From assembly GCA_963558655.1 (NCBI GenBank), contig CAUWHJ010000005.1:53805-117804 (forward strand): a stretch of 64,000 bases of DNA. The letters are read 5' to 3'. How positions within the stretch are numbered: position 1 is the first letter of the stretch; the number at the start of each line of letters is the position of its first letter. The notes under the pieces were generated by a model. That model saw only the letters and a program-made list of their open reading frames with translations, did no database searches and was not told the DNA's origin. Shown piece by piece: positions 32,812 to 42,054 of the stretch. Source of the stretch: UMGS1590 sp963558655 (GTDB lineage Bacteria; Bacillota; Peptococcia; Peptococcales; Peptococcaceae). A program made the translations under genes and the position numbers.

Positions 32812-34119
32812 ATGCAGAAAACAAAGCATGAGATTGTGATTGAATACATCGAGAGCCTGGACATCGGCGAAAAAGTTTCCGTGCGCCAACTGGCACGACA
32901 GATGAACATTAGCGAGGGGACTGTTTATCGGGCCATTAAAGAGGCAGAAAACCAGGGGCTTGTTTCCTCTATCCCAAAGGTAGGCACGATTCGCATTGAA
33001 CAGGAACAGGAACGTTCCATTGATTCGTTGACCTACCGCGAGCTTTCCAACATTGTTGAAGGGGAGCTTTTGCATGGTAAGGATAAAAGCGATGCAGCGC
33101 CAAAAGCCTTTTTCGTGGCCTCGAGCGTGGAACACCTGCGCGATAAAAAGCCATTGCCACAGACCATGATTATTGGTGAATTCAGTCAGGAATTGATTGA
33201 CTATGTCTACGACAACGACCTGCCGATTATGCTCACTGGTGACAGCGGCATTGCGGCGAAAAATCGTCTGGCGTCTCTGCCTGATGACATGGTGATGATT
33301 TCCACGCCTTATGACATTTTTGACGCCATCATCGCCATCAACCAGGCCATTGTTGGCAGTGTGCAGCAGCGTGAGCTGGTGACCATTGCTGACATCATGA
33401 CCACCGACCCGTATGTGCTTCAGCCGATTGACACTGTTGGCGACTGGCAGGAGCTGAGCCTGCAAACCGGTCATCGTGAGTTTCCGGTGGTGGATGCACA
33501 GGGTATGCTCGAAGGCATGGTGACGGCGTATGACATCGCCGGTGCATCGTCCTCCACTTACATTGAAGAAGTGATGACGCCAAATCCTGTGGTTGTTCAT
33601 AGCGACACGTTGGTGAGCTATTTAGGACGTTTGCTTGTTTTGGAACAGGTGGAGCTGGTGCCGGTTGTAGATGCCAACGAGATGCTCATTGGGGTTGTCA
33701 GTCTGAAAGACTTCATCGAAGCACAGCAGACGATGCAGAAACAACCGCATCTTGGGGACACCTCCGACAACATCTGTATGAGCGGCTTTTCGTTGGTGGC
33801 ACGTGAGCCAGATGTCATCCTTTCCGGGCGCATCATTCCTTATATGTTAGACGAGTACGGCAGCCTGAGCATGGGCACCGCCAACATTTTCAGTGCCAAT
33901 GCAGCGGTCATTGCCTTGCGTGTGGTGAAAAATCTGCAAGGACAGCCTTATCAGGTGAACACACGTTTCTACAACGAAATTGGCGCGGAAGAAGAAGTGT
34001 ATCTGCTGCCAGAGCTTTCTGTGTATAAAGACCAGCACCATGCTACGGTGCGTATTGAAACGCTCGATGGGCTGCTCATTGCCATCAGCGATGTTGAACT
34101 CTTGATTCGCGACAATTGA
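32812..34119 (+). CDS. ytoI: HTH-DRTGG-CBS-thioesterase regulator, YtoI-like
   Basis: 435 residues from ATG 32812 after AAGGAGG. In order: a winged-helix/GntR-like HTH (about 5-60, QLARQMNISEGTVYRAIKEAENQG), a DRTGG domain (about 75-185), a CBS pair (about 195-315, TIADIMTTDPYVL and YIEEVMTPNPVVV), and a hot-dog thioesterase-like domain (about 325-435). Same architecture and same place before dnaE as B. subtilis YtoI. CBS domains usually sense adenine nucleotides; the target genes are unknown. 14 bases separate it from dnaE. Confidence 0.88.
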   Translation: MQKTKHEIVIEYIESLDIGEKVSVRQLARQMNISEGTVYRAIKEAENQGLVSSIPKVGTIRIEQEQERSIDSLTYRELSNIVEGELLHGKDKSDAAPKAFFVASSVEHLRDKKPLPQTMIIGEFSQELIDYVYDNDLPIMLTGDSGIAAKNRLASLPDDMVMISTPYDIFDAIIAINQAIVGSVQQRELVTIADIMTTDPYVLQPIDTVGDWQELSLQTGHREFPVVDAQGMLEGMVTAYDIAGASSSTYIEEVMTPNPVVVHSDTLVSYLGRLLVLEQVELVPVVDANEMLIGVVSLKDFIEAQQTMQKQPHLGDTSDNICMSGFSLVAREPDVILSGRIIPYMLDEYGSLSMGTANIFSANAAVIALRVVKNLQGQPYQVNTRFYNEIGAEEEVYLLPELSVYKDQHHATVRIETLDGLLIAISDVELLIRDN

Positions 34120-34133
34120 CAGGAGAGGGTATC

Positions 34134-37100
34134 ATGAAGCCTTTTGTCCATCTGCATAACCACACCGCTTACAGCCTGCTCGATGGCGCCGGACGCATTG
34201 AGGACGAGGTGGCGCGTGCTGTCAGCTTAGGTATGCCGGCTCTTGCGATTACCGACCACGGCGTGATGTATGGCGCGGTGGAGTTTTACCGCGCCTGCAA
34301 AAAGGCGGGCATTAAGCCCATTATTGGCTGTGAGGTGTATGTGGCACCACGTTCGCGTTTTGACAAAGAGAGTAAACGTGATGCTTCGCCCTATCATTTG
34401 ATTCTCTTAGTGAAAAACGACCAGGGCTACCGCAATCTTTGCAAGCTGGTTTCGTTAAGTTCTTTGGAAGGCTTCTATTACCATCCACGAGTGGACCGTG
34501 AGATTTTGAGCCAGTATCATGAAGGGCTGATTGCCATGAGCGCCTGCCTGGGCGGCGAAGTGCCGCAGCTTCTGATGAATGGCGATATGGAGGGCGCGCG
34601 GGAAGCCGCGCAGTGGTATCAGGCGCTTTTCGGCGAGGACTATTATTTTGAGTTGCAAAATCATGGTATTCCGGAGCAAGTACGGGTGAACGATGGCTTG
34701 CACATTCTTTCGCAGGAATTGGGGATTCGCATGGTGGCAACCAACGATAACCATTATGTACGCGCAGAGGATGCCGAAGTGCAGGACGTGATGCTCTGCA
34801 TTCAAACGGCTACCACCCTTGATGCCGAAGATCGTATGCGTTTCAGTGGCCGTGAGTATTATTTCAAAAGCTATGAAGAAATGTTGCGCATGCTTCCGGA
34901 TGATGCCGACGCTTTGGACGAGACAGTGCGTGTGGCAGAAAAATGTAATTTTGATTTCACCTTGGGGCATAATTATATGCCAAACTTTGAAACGCCCGAT
35001 GGTCAAGATCACAAAAGCTACTTGCGTGTGCTTTGCGAAGAAGGTATCACACGTCGCTACCCTCAAGCCGATGCCACCGTGTACGAACGCCTTGATTATG
35101 AGCTGGGCGTGATTGATAAAATGGGCTATAACACCTATTTTCTTATCGTTTGGGACTTTGTAAACTATGCCAAAAGCCACGGCATTTTTGTGGGGCCGGG
35201 GCGTGGTTCAGCGGCTGGGAGCATCGTTAGTTATCTCTTGGGCATCACCGATATTGATCCGCTGAAGTATCAGCTGCTCTTTGAACGTTTTCTCAATCCG
35301 GAGCGCGTGAGTATGCCGGATATTGATATTGACTTCTGCTACGAACGGCGTGGCGAAGTGATTGACTATGTGTCGCAAAAATATGGCGCCGACCATGTAA
35401 CGCAAATCATCACCTTTGGTACCCTTTTGGCGAAAGGGGCGGTGCGCGATGTTGGTCGCGTGATGAATGTGCCGCTTTCTGTGGTGAACAAAGTGTGCAA
35501 GCTCATTCCTAATGAGTTGGGCATTACTTTGGACAAGGCGATCAGTGCTTCCGACGAATTGCGATCGTTGATTGATAGTGATGAGCAGGTGGCACGCATG
35601 ATTCAGATGGCAAAAAGCCTGGAAGGACTGCCTCGCAACGCCGGTACGCACGCCGCCGGTGTGGTTATTTCGGCTGATCCTGCCGACCATTATTTGCCGC
35701 TGCAAAAAACCAAGGACGATGTGGTGATTACCCAATACCCTAAAGACGATGTGGAAGCCATTGGCTTGCTCAAGATGGATTTTCTTGGTCTGCGTACCTT
35801 AACGGTGGTGAATAAAACCATCGAATCGGTGCAGGCACGGCATGGTGTAACGGTGGATTTTGCCACCATTCCGGACAACGACCCTGCTACCTATCAAATG
35901 CTTTCCGAAGGGGAATCCATCGGCGTGTTTCAGCTGGAAGGCAGCGGCCTGCGTGCGATTCTCAAAGAATTGCAGCCGAACGATTTGGAGGACATCATTG
36001 CGCTGGTTGCTCTCTATCGCCCTGGCCCATTGGGCAGCGGCATGGTAGAGGATTTTATTGCGCGCAAGCATGGGGAGCAAGCCATTTCTTATTTGGACCC
36101 AAAACTGGAGCCGATTTTAGATACCACCTATGGCGTTATTCTTTACCAGGAGCAGGTGATGCAGATTGCTTCCAGTCTTTGTGGTTTTACCCTCGGCGAA
36201 GCAGATATGCTGCGCCGTGCCATGGGGAAGAAAAAGCCGGAGATCATTGCCAGTTATAAGACCCAGTTCATTGAAGGTGCACAAAAGGGCGGCACTTCTG
36301 CCGAGACGGCGCAGAAGATTTTCGAGCTGATTGAGTACTTTGCCGGTTACGGCTTTAACAAGAGCCACAGTGCCGCCTATGGCTTTTTGGCGTTTCAAAC
36401 GGCATGGCTCAAATGCCACTATCCGAAAGAATTTATGGCAGAAACCCTCAATTCTTTCATTGATCGTCTGGACAAGGTAACGTTTTATATCAATGAATGT
36501 CGCCGCTTGGGTATTCCTGTGCTGCCGCCTGATATCAATGCCAGCGGCGCCGGTTTTACCGCTACCGACGAGGGGATTCGCTTTGGTATGAGTGCTATAA
36601 AAGGTGTGGGCCAACATCCTGTGGATTTGATCTGTGAAGCACGTGCTGAGGGGCCGTTCACTTCTTTTCAGGATTTTTGCACGCGTGTTGAATTGGGCGG
36701 TGCGCTTAACAAGCGGGTCATTGAAGCGCTCATCAAATGCGGTGCGTTCGATTCGTTGGGCCAAAACACACGCGGGCTTTTGGTGACGCTTGACGACTGT
36801 GTGGCGCAGGCACAGCAACTGCAAAAGAACCAAAATTCTAATCAGATGTCGCTTTTCGACTTTGTGGAAGCACCATCGCTCAATACTGTTAATGTGCCCA
36901 TTCCGGACTTGGGCGAGCTGGATAAAAATGAGCGCCTGCGTTACGAAAAGGAACTGTTGGGCATTTACGTTAGTGGTCACCCGCTGGAAGATGTGAGTGA
37001 CCAGGTGGCAAAAATTGCCAGTTGTAACATTGGTGCGATTGATGAGCAAATGGACAACCAAACCCTGATTCTTTGTGGTATTCTTACGGGAATTCGTATG

Positions 37101-37571
37101 CAAACCACGAAAAAGGGTGATCTTATGGCGTATGCGTCCTTAGGTGACCAAGCCGGGGACATTGATCTTTTGATTTTCCCACGCACTTTGCCGCAGGTGC
37201 GTAACCAGCTGGAAGAAAATAATATTTGCCAAGTGGTTGGCCGTGTAAGTATTCAGGATGATGAAAAGAAAATTTTCGTAGAAAGCATCGCACCACTACG
37301 CATGCGTGTGGTAGATCCTAAAACAGCACCAGTGCGTCTCTTTGTGAAAATTGACCCGACGCTTTTCTATAATGATGAAACGGTGCTCTCGTTCCTCACG
37401 CGTGAACCGCGTGGTGAAGTGCCAGTTTATCTTTGCTATATGCCGGAGAGTCGTGTGGTGCTTCTCAATGAGCATTATTGGGTGAACGATGACCCGGCTC
37501 TTTGGGCGCGTCTGCGCGAGAAATTTGGCTCAGAAAACATCAATGTTAAAGAGACGATCTCACAGGTATGA
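34134..37571 (+). CDS. dnaE: DNA polymerase III alpha subunit, DnaE type
   Basis: 1145 residues, normal for DnaE1. PHP domain at the N-terminus (HLHNHTAYSLLDG, DHGVMYG), palm with catalytic aspartates in PDIDIDF (D396, D398, D400), fingers, beta-binding/HhH region, and an OB fold near residues 980-1060. ATG 34134 follows AGGAGAGG. It replicates the chromosome together with, or in place of, PolC. Conserved neighbour of the YtoI-like gene. Followed by coaD after 62 bases. Confidence 0.97.
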   Translation: MKPFVHLHNHTAYSLLDGAGRIEDEVARAVSLGMPALAITDHGVMYGAVEFYRACKKAGIKPIIGCEVYVAPRSRFDKESKRDASPYHLILLVKNDQGYRNLCKLVSLSSLEGFYYHPRVDREILSQYHEGLIAMSACLGGEVPQLLMNGDMEGAREAAQWYQALFGEDYYFELQNHGIPEQVRVNDGLHILSQELGIRMVATNDNHYVRAEDAEVQDVMLCIQTATTLDAEDRMRFSGREYYFKSYEEMLRMLPDDADALDETVRVAEKCNFDFTLGHNYMPNFETPDGQDHKSYLRVLCEEGITRRYPQADATVYERLDYELGVIDKMGYNTYFLIVWDFVNYAKSHGIFVGPGRGSAAGSIVSYLLGITDIDPLKYQLLFERFLNPERVSMPDIDIDFCYERRGEVIDYVSQKYGADHVTQIITFGTLLAKGAVRDVGRVMNVPLSVVNKVCKLIPNELGITLDKAISASDELRSLIDSDEQVARMIQMAKSLEGLPRNAGTHAAGVVISADPADHYLPLQKTKDDVVITQYPKDDVEAIGLLKMDFLGLRTLTVVNKTIESVQARHGVTVDFATIPDNDPATYQMLSEGESIGVFQLEGSGLRAILKELQPNDLEDIIALVALYRPGPLGSGMVEDFIARKHGEQAISYLDPKLEPILDTTYGVILYQEQVMQIASSLCGFTLGEADMLRRAMGKKKPEIIASYKTQFIEGAQKGGTSAETAQKIFELIEYFAGYGFNKSHSAAYGFLAFQTAWLKCHYPKEFMAETLNSFIDRLDKVTFYINECRRLGIPVLPPDINASGAGFTATDEGIRFGMSAIKGVGQHPVDLICEARAEGPFTSFQDFCTRVELGGALNKRVIEALIKCGAFDSLGQNTRGLLVTLDDCVAQAQQLQKNQNSNQMSLFDFVEAPSLNTVNVPIPDLGELDKNERLRYEKELLGIYVSGHPLEDVSDQVAKIASCNIGAIDEQMDNQTLILCGILTGIRMQTTKKGDLMAYASLGDQAGDIDLLIFPRTLPQVRNQLEENNICQVVGRVSIQDDEKKIFVESIAPLRMRVVDPKTAPVRLFVKIDPTLFYNDETVLSFLTREPRGEVPVYLCYMPESRVVLLNEHYWVNDDPALWARLREKFGSENINVKETISQV

Positions 37572-37633
37572 ACAAAAAAACCGACGCCTGAGCGCCGGTT
37601 CAAATCTATAACTAAAGAAAAAGAGGAAGCATT

Positions 37634-38107
37634 ATGAAAATAGCTGTTTATTCCGGAACTTTTGACCCGATCACCAACGGCCATTTGTCGATTATTAAAC
37701 GCGCTGTGCGTGTGTTTGATAAAGTATACATCGCAGTGGCTGCGGAAACCTACAAAAACACGTTGTTTACCGTTGATGAGCGTGTGGCTTTGGTGCAGGA
37801 AAGCACCAAAGATCTTGAAAATGTGGTGGCAGAAAAATTCACCGGCCTTTTGGTGGATTACGCGCGCAGCCGCAATGCGGCTGCCATCGTACGTGGTTTG
37901 CGCGTGATTTCCGACTTTGAATATGAGATGCAGATGGCATCGTTTAACCGCCATTTGAATCCAGAGATTGAAACGGTGTTTTTCACCGCTGATGGTGCTT
38001 TTTCCATGGTGAGCTCCAGCATGATTCGCAACATTGCCAGCCTGCACGGCGATATTCGCGACTTTGTGCCGGCACCGGTGTACGAGGCGCTGTGCACGAA
38101 ATATTGA
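37634..38107 (+). CDS. coaD: Phosphopantetheine adenylyltransferase
   Basis: 157 residues, standard length. SGTFDPITNGHLSIIKRA holds the nucleotidyltransferase TxGH-like motif with H18 and VSSSMIRNIAS is the C-terminal ISSTxIR motif. Fourth step of CoA synthesis. AAAGAGGAA precedes the ATG. It ends 1 base before the minus-strand HAD stop. Confidence 0.97.
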   Translation: MKIAVYSGTFDPITNGHLSIIKRAVRVFDKVYIAVAAETYKNTLFTVDERVALVQESTKDLENVVAEKFTGLLVDYARSRNAAAIVRGLRVISDFEYEMQMASFNRHLNPEIETVFFTADGAFSMVSSSMIRNIASLHGDIRDFVPAPVYEALCTKY

Positions 38108-38108
38108 A

Positions 38109-38753
38109 TCAGCGGCGCTTGGCCAGGGGCACAAGCTCTGAGAGATGGTCAATCATAAGGGTGGGTGCGCTGGCTATGAGGCTGTCGAGATGCACTGCCG
38201 TAAAACGAACGCCCGCGGTATCTACGTGGGCGTTTTTTCCACATAAAATATCATTGGGGCTGTCGCCAATCATCAGACATTCTTCCGGCGTAACGCCGAG
38301 GGCTTGCAGCGTGTAGAGCACAGGCGCAGGGTCGGGCTTGTGAGCGCTGGTTTTTTCTGGCCCCACGAGCAAATCGATGTCGTTTGTGATGCCGATGTGC
38401 GCCATCTGCGCGCGTGCATTGACCTCTTTTTTTGATGTGACGATGGCGGTGGTGCAGCCCAGGCGTTTGAGCGCACGCAGCGTGTCGTGTGCACCATCAA
38501 TGGGCGAAAGCAGCGAAAAACCAACCGCATCGGACTGCTTGCGATAGCTTTGCAAAAGCGCTTCGGCGTGTTCCGGTGCGAGGTTTTCCAGAGCTTCGGC
38601 AAGCGGAATACCGAAGGTATCGGTGATGGTTTTTTCCGGCAGCTCAACGCCCAATACCTCACGAAAGGCGTGTTGGAAACAGCTGATGACATGATGGTTG
38701 CTGTTTAAGAGGGTGCCGTCAAAATCAAAGAGAAAAGTGGTATAGTGTTTCAT
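38109..38753 (-). CDS. HAD-superfamily phosphatase, PpaX/Gph-like
   Basis: 214 residues from ATG 38753, with GGAGG 8 bases upstream. HAD motif I D10-F-D12-GTL, motif II IVTSKK, motif III/IV K and GDSPNDI. C1-type cap. Nearest known enzymes are pyrophosphatase PpaX and phosphoglycolate phosphatase; the exact substrate cannot be told. Divergent from recG with only 34 bases between starts, so both ribosome sites lie in a tiny shared region. Confidence 0.88.
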   Translation of the reverse strand: MKHYTTFLFDFDGTLLNSNHHVISCFQHAFREVLGVELPEKTITDTFGIPLAEALENLAPEHAEALLQSYRKQSDAVGFSLLSPIDGAHDTLRALKRLGCTTAIVTSKKEVNARAQMAHIGITNDIDLLVGPEKTSAHKPDPAPVLYTLQALGVTPEECLMIGDSPNDILCGKNAHVDTAGVRFTAVHLDSLIASAPTLMIDHLSELVPLAKRR

Positions 38754-38787
38754 AAATAAAACCTCCGGGTGGAATAGGGGTGCGACG

Positions 38788-40812
38788 ATGACACATTTAA
38801 GCGATGGACCGGGCGCTGTGAAAGGCATTGGGCCTAAAAAACAGCGCCTTTTAGAGAGCATGGGCATTAACACCATGCGCGATGCGCTGCAATGCTATCC
38901 GTTTCGTTACGACGACTGGAGCCAGCTTTTGCCGGTCAGTGCGTGGCACGACCGTGACATGGCTGTTTTTGTTGGCCGCGTGGTGCAGATGGACGTGCAG
39001 AAAAGCGGTCGCCGCCAGGTGAAAATCGTCAAGGCGGTGCTGCATGGCGAGCAGGGCGACATTGTTGCCACCTGGTTTGGCCGCTATCAGATGGAAAAAT
39101 ATCTCTATCCCAATGTGCGGCTTTTGGTGTATGGGCGTGTTTCAAGAAATTATAGCACGGAGCTGGTTGTGCAGGAGCATCAGTTCATCAAAAATGATGC
39201 TCAGCTTGCACGGCTTCTTGTGGTGCAGCCTGTTTATAGTTTAACAGAAGGGCTTGGCAAAGTCGATATGATTCGCCTGACCGATGCCGCGCTGACGGCA
39301 ACCGGCGAACTGGTAGAGCCTCTGAGTGAGGCGGTGCGCGCCCGCTACGGCTTGCTTTCCATGCAGGAAGCCCTGCACCTCATTCACCGCCCGCGCACCA
39401 TGCAAGACGCTGAACGCGCTTATCATGACCTTGTTGTTTACGAATTTCTCGCACTCACTCTATGGGGGCAGGTATCTAAAAGCAGAAAATCTCAGGGCAT
39501 TGCCCACACGGCGCCGCCCACTTTGGCAGATGCTTTTGTAGCGCGCTTGCCTTATCAGCTGACAGGCGCTCAGGAACGTGCCATTGCCGCTATCATGGCG
39601 GATATGCGCGCGCCGGAGCAAATGCATAGACTGCTTCAGGGGGACGTGGGCAGCGGCAAGACCAACGTTGCTTTCTATGCCATGCTTGCGGCTGTTTCTG
39701 CCGGGCATCAGGCGGCACTCATGGCGCCAACCGAAGTGCTGGCGCGGCAGCATTTTGCCGGCGCCGAGCGTGCCTTTGCGCCGTTGGGTGTGCGCGTGGC
39801 GCTGTTGGTGGGCAAGATGAAAACGCGCGAGCGTGAAGAGGTGCTCGCCGGCTTGGCAGATGGCACGATAGATTGCGTGGTGGGCACCCATGCGCTCATC
39901 GAAGACCCCGTGCAGTTCAAGAGCTTGAGCATGGTTGTTATCGACGAACAGCACCGTTTTGGCGTGCGGCAGCGTGAAGCGCTGGAACGCAAAGGCAATC
40001 ATCCCGATTTGCTCATCACCACCGCAACGCCAATCCCACGTTCCTTAGCTCTCACCGTTTATGGCGACTTGGCACTCACCGTTATCGACGAAATGCCGAA
40101 AAACCGTCAGAAAATCCAAACCATGTGGATCAATTCGCCACGCCTTGCCGCCATGTATGGCTTCATTCGTGACGAACTTGCCAAAGGGCGTCAGGCATTT
40201 ATCGTTTGTCCGCTGGTTGAAGAATCCGAAAAGATCGACTTGGAAAATGCCATCTCTCTGGCGGAGCAACTGCAAAACGACATTTTTTACGACTGGCAAG
40301 TGGGCTTGCTCCACGGGCGAATGCGTCCGGAAGAGAAAGAGGACATCATGCAGGCGTTTCGTGAGCGGCAAACCCAAGTACTCGTTTCTACCACTGTCAT
40401 CGAAGTGGGCGTCGATGTTCCCAATGCCACCATCATGGTGATTATGAATGCAGAACGCTTTGGCCTTGCACAGCTCCATCAGTTGCGTGGTCGTGTGGGG
40501 CGTGGCAGCGAAAAAAGCTACTGCATTCTCGTCAGCGATGCCAAAAGCGAAGAAAGCCAGGCCAGACTCAAACTCATGGCCACCACGGCAAGCGGCTTTG
40601 ACATTGCCGAAGAAGACCTGCGCCAACGTGGTCCCGGTGAACTCTTAGGCTTGCGTCAGCATGGTCAGGGGCTGTTTCGGCTGGCGCGGCCCGGCTATCA
40701 TCAAGCCGAACTGGCGCTTGCCGAAACCATTGCTCACGATGCCCTGGCAGAACCACTCACCGACGGAGCACGCGATATGATTTGCGATATTGAAAAGAAA
40801 ATTGTTCCTTAA
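38788..40812 (+). CDS. recG: ATP-dependent DNA helicase RecG
   Basis: 674 residues. N-terminal OB wedge domain, Walker A GDVGSGKT at 285-292, motif II DEQH, motif VI region GRVGRGSEKSYC. It remodels stalled replication forks and Holliday junctions. The start ATG has only AGGGG upstream. Followed by rsmD 11 bases later. Confidence 0.97.
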   Translation: MTHLSDGPGAVKGIGPKKQRLLESMGINTMRDALQCYPFRYDDWSQLLPVSAWHDRDMAVFVGRVVQMDVQKSGRRQVKIVKAVLHGEQGDIVATWFGRYQMEKYLYPNVRLLVYGRVSRNYSTELVVQEHQFIKNDAQLARLLVVQPVYSLTEGLGKVDMIRLTDAALTATGELVEPLSEAVRARYGLLSMQEALHLIHRPRTMQDAERAYHDLVVYEFLALTLWGQVSKSRKSQGIAHTAPPTLADAFVARLPYQLTGAQERAIAAIMADMRAPEQMHRLLQGDVGSGKTNVAFYAMLAAVSAGHQAALMAPTEVLARQHFAGAERAFAPLGVRVALLVGKMKTREREEVLAGLADGTIDCVVGTHALIEDPVQFKSLSMVVIDEQHRFGVRQREALERKGNHPDLLITTATPIPRSLALTVYGDLALTVIDEMPKNRQKIQTMWINSPRLAAMYGFIRDELAKGRQAFIVCPLVEESEKIDLENAISLAEQLQNDIFYDWQVGLLHGRMRPEEKEDIMQAFRERQTQVLVSTTVIEVGVDVPNATIMVIMNAERFGLAQLHQLRGRVGRGSEKSYCILVSDAKSEESQARLKLMATTASGFDIAEEDLRQRGPGELLGLRQHGQGLFRLARPGYHQAELALAETIAHDALAEPLTDGARDMICDIEKKIVP

Positions 40813-40823
40813 AGGAGGCAACC

Positions 40824-41393
40824 ATGCGTATCATTGCAGGAGAACGCCGAGGCACCAAATTGGAAGCCGTCCCCGGCATGAACACCCGCCCAACCGCCGA
40901 CCGTGTGAAAGAAGGGCTTTTTAACATCTTACAAATGGACATCGACAGCACCACCCGCGTGCTTGATGTGTTTGCCGGCACCGGTGCTCTCGGCTTAGAA
41001 GCGCTGAGCCGCGGCGCCCATCATGCCACCTTCATTGAACACGCTGGTGCAGCACGCAGCGTGCTGGCGCGCAACATCGACAAATGCCATTATAAAGACC
41101 GAGCCACCGTGCTCGCTGGCGACGCCAGAACCCTTCTGCCCACGCTTGCTGGTCAACAATTCGACCTTATTTTTCTTGACCCGCCCTATCAAAAAAGCCT
41201 ATACGAACCTATCATTTTTACTCTATTGACATATCATTTATTGAGCGATTATGGTATACTAGTATCAGAACACGCAAAAAACCTCCCTTTTTCCTGGAAC
41301 GAAAAAGGGCTGATTCTGTATAAGACAAGAGCCTACGGCGACACCGTGTTGAACTTTTTCAGGCTCGATGCTAGCAACTGGGAGGAAAAGTAA
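40824..41393 (+). CDS. rsmD: 16S rRNA (guanine966-N2)-methyltransferase
   Basis: 189 residues. SAM-binding motif VLDVFAGTGALGLEALSRGA and catalytic DLIFLDPPYQ. AAAGGAGG before the ATG. The 3' part contains an extended -10 (TGG-TATACT, 41252-41260) with a TTGACA further upstream at 41226-41231 (23-base spacing, too long), which may drive the next gene. The stop overlaps that gene's start (TAATG). Confidence 0.95.
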   Translation: MRIIAGERRGTKLEAVPGMNTRPTADRVKEGLFNILQMDIDSTTRVLDVFAGTGALGLEALSRGAHHATFIEHAGAARSVLARNIDKCHYKDRATVLAGDARTLLPTLAGQQFDLIFLDPPYQKSLYEPIIFTLLTYHLLSDYGILVSEHAKNLPFSWNEKGLILYKTRAYGDTVLNFFRLDASNWEEK

Positions 41394-41899
41394 TGGAAAT
41401 TTTGGATTTAATTGACAGACTGGCCAACATGGCAGAAACAGCAAAACAACCACTGCTCAATAAAGACCAGATCATTCTTGACGAGAACGAAGTCTACGAA
41501 CTCATTGATGCATTGCGTAACAGCATTCCAACAGCCATTCAAGATGCGCAGTGGATTAAAAAAGATGAAGAGCGCATCATTGCCGCTGCACAGGAAGAAC
41601 ACGATAAAATCATCAAAGCAGCACAAGAACACGCGCAAATGCTCATCAGCGAAGATGAAATTGTGCGCCGTGCCAACGCTGAAGCAGAAAACATCATGAA
41701 CCATGCAGAAATGCAGGCGCATGAAATCATCGAAGGCGCCTTCCTCTATGCTCACGACCTCATGGACAAGCTGGAAAATCAGCTCACCGTTTATTATGAA
41801 GTCGTTCAGGAAGGCCGCGCCGATATTCAGAAATCCATCGATGCCATGCAGCAAAACAAACCACAACCTTCCAATCTGGAAGTTCATACTGAAGAATAA
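41393..41899 (+). CDS. Coiled-coil protein resembling ATP synthase subunit b
   Basis: 168 residues, nearly all helix. The middle part (about 45-115) is a long coiled coil with the alanine-rich KIIKAAQEHAQMLISEDEIVRRANAEAENIMNHAE pattern found in subunit b-like and DivIVA-like proteins. No membrane helix. The same kind of segment occurs in the C-terminal third of the 529-residue protein at 62192-63781. Proteins of this family lie beside rsmD/coaD in many clostridia; function unknown, possibly cell division or envelope. Confidence 0.7.
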   Translation: MEILDLIDRLANMAETAKQPLLNKDQIILDENEVYELIDALRNSIPTAIQDAQWIKKDEERIIAAAQEEHDKIIKAAQEHAQMLISEDEIVRRANAEAENIMNHAEMQAHEIIEGAFLYAHDLMDKLENQLTVYYEVVQEGRADIQKSIDAMQQNKPQPSNLEVHTEE

Positions 41900-41904
41900 A
41901 CATC

Positions 41905-41937
41905 AAAAGCCCTCGCACGCAGCGAGGGCTTTTTTGT
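41905..41937 (+). terminator. Terminator after the recG-rsmD group
   Basis: A 12-bp stem AAAAGCCCTCGC/GCGAGGGCTTTT, 5-base loop, T run. Confidence 0.92.
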
Positions 41938-42012
41938 TAGGATAGGGATTTTTCTCATGACAGAAAAAACATAAGTTTGCCGTATCATTTTTATCAATCG
42001 TTGTGATGGCTG

Positions 42013-42021
42013 TGGTATAAT
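42013..42021 (+). promoter_or_regulatory. Extended -10 promoter of the dehydrogenase gene
   Basis: TGG-TATAAT, 33 bases before the start; the -35 is weak (TTATCA, 19-base spacing). Confidence 0.5.
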
Positions 42022-42054
42022 AAGCGCAAGGGATGAAAAGGAGAGGTGAGTGCA

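Noticed and set aside
37579..37600. Hairpin directly after the dnaE stop
   Set aside because: The stem AACCGACGC/GCGCCGGTT has one mismatch and its T run is only on the minus strand, where no gene ends; not accepted as a dnaE terminator.
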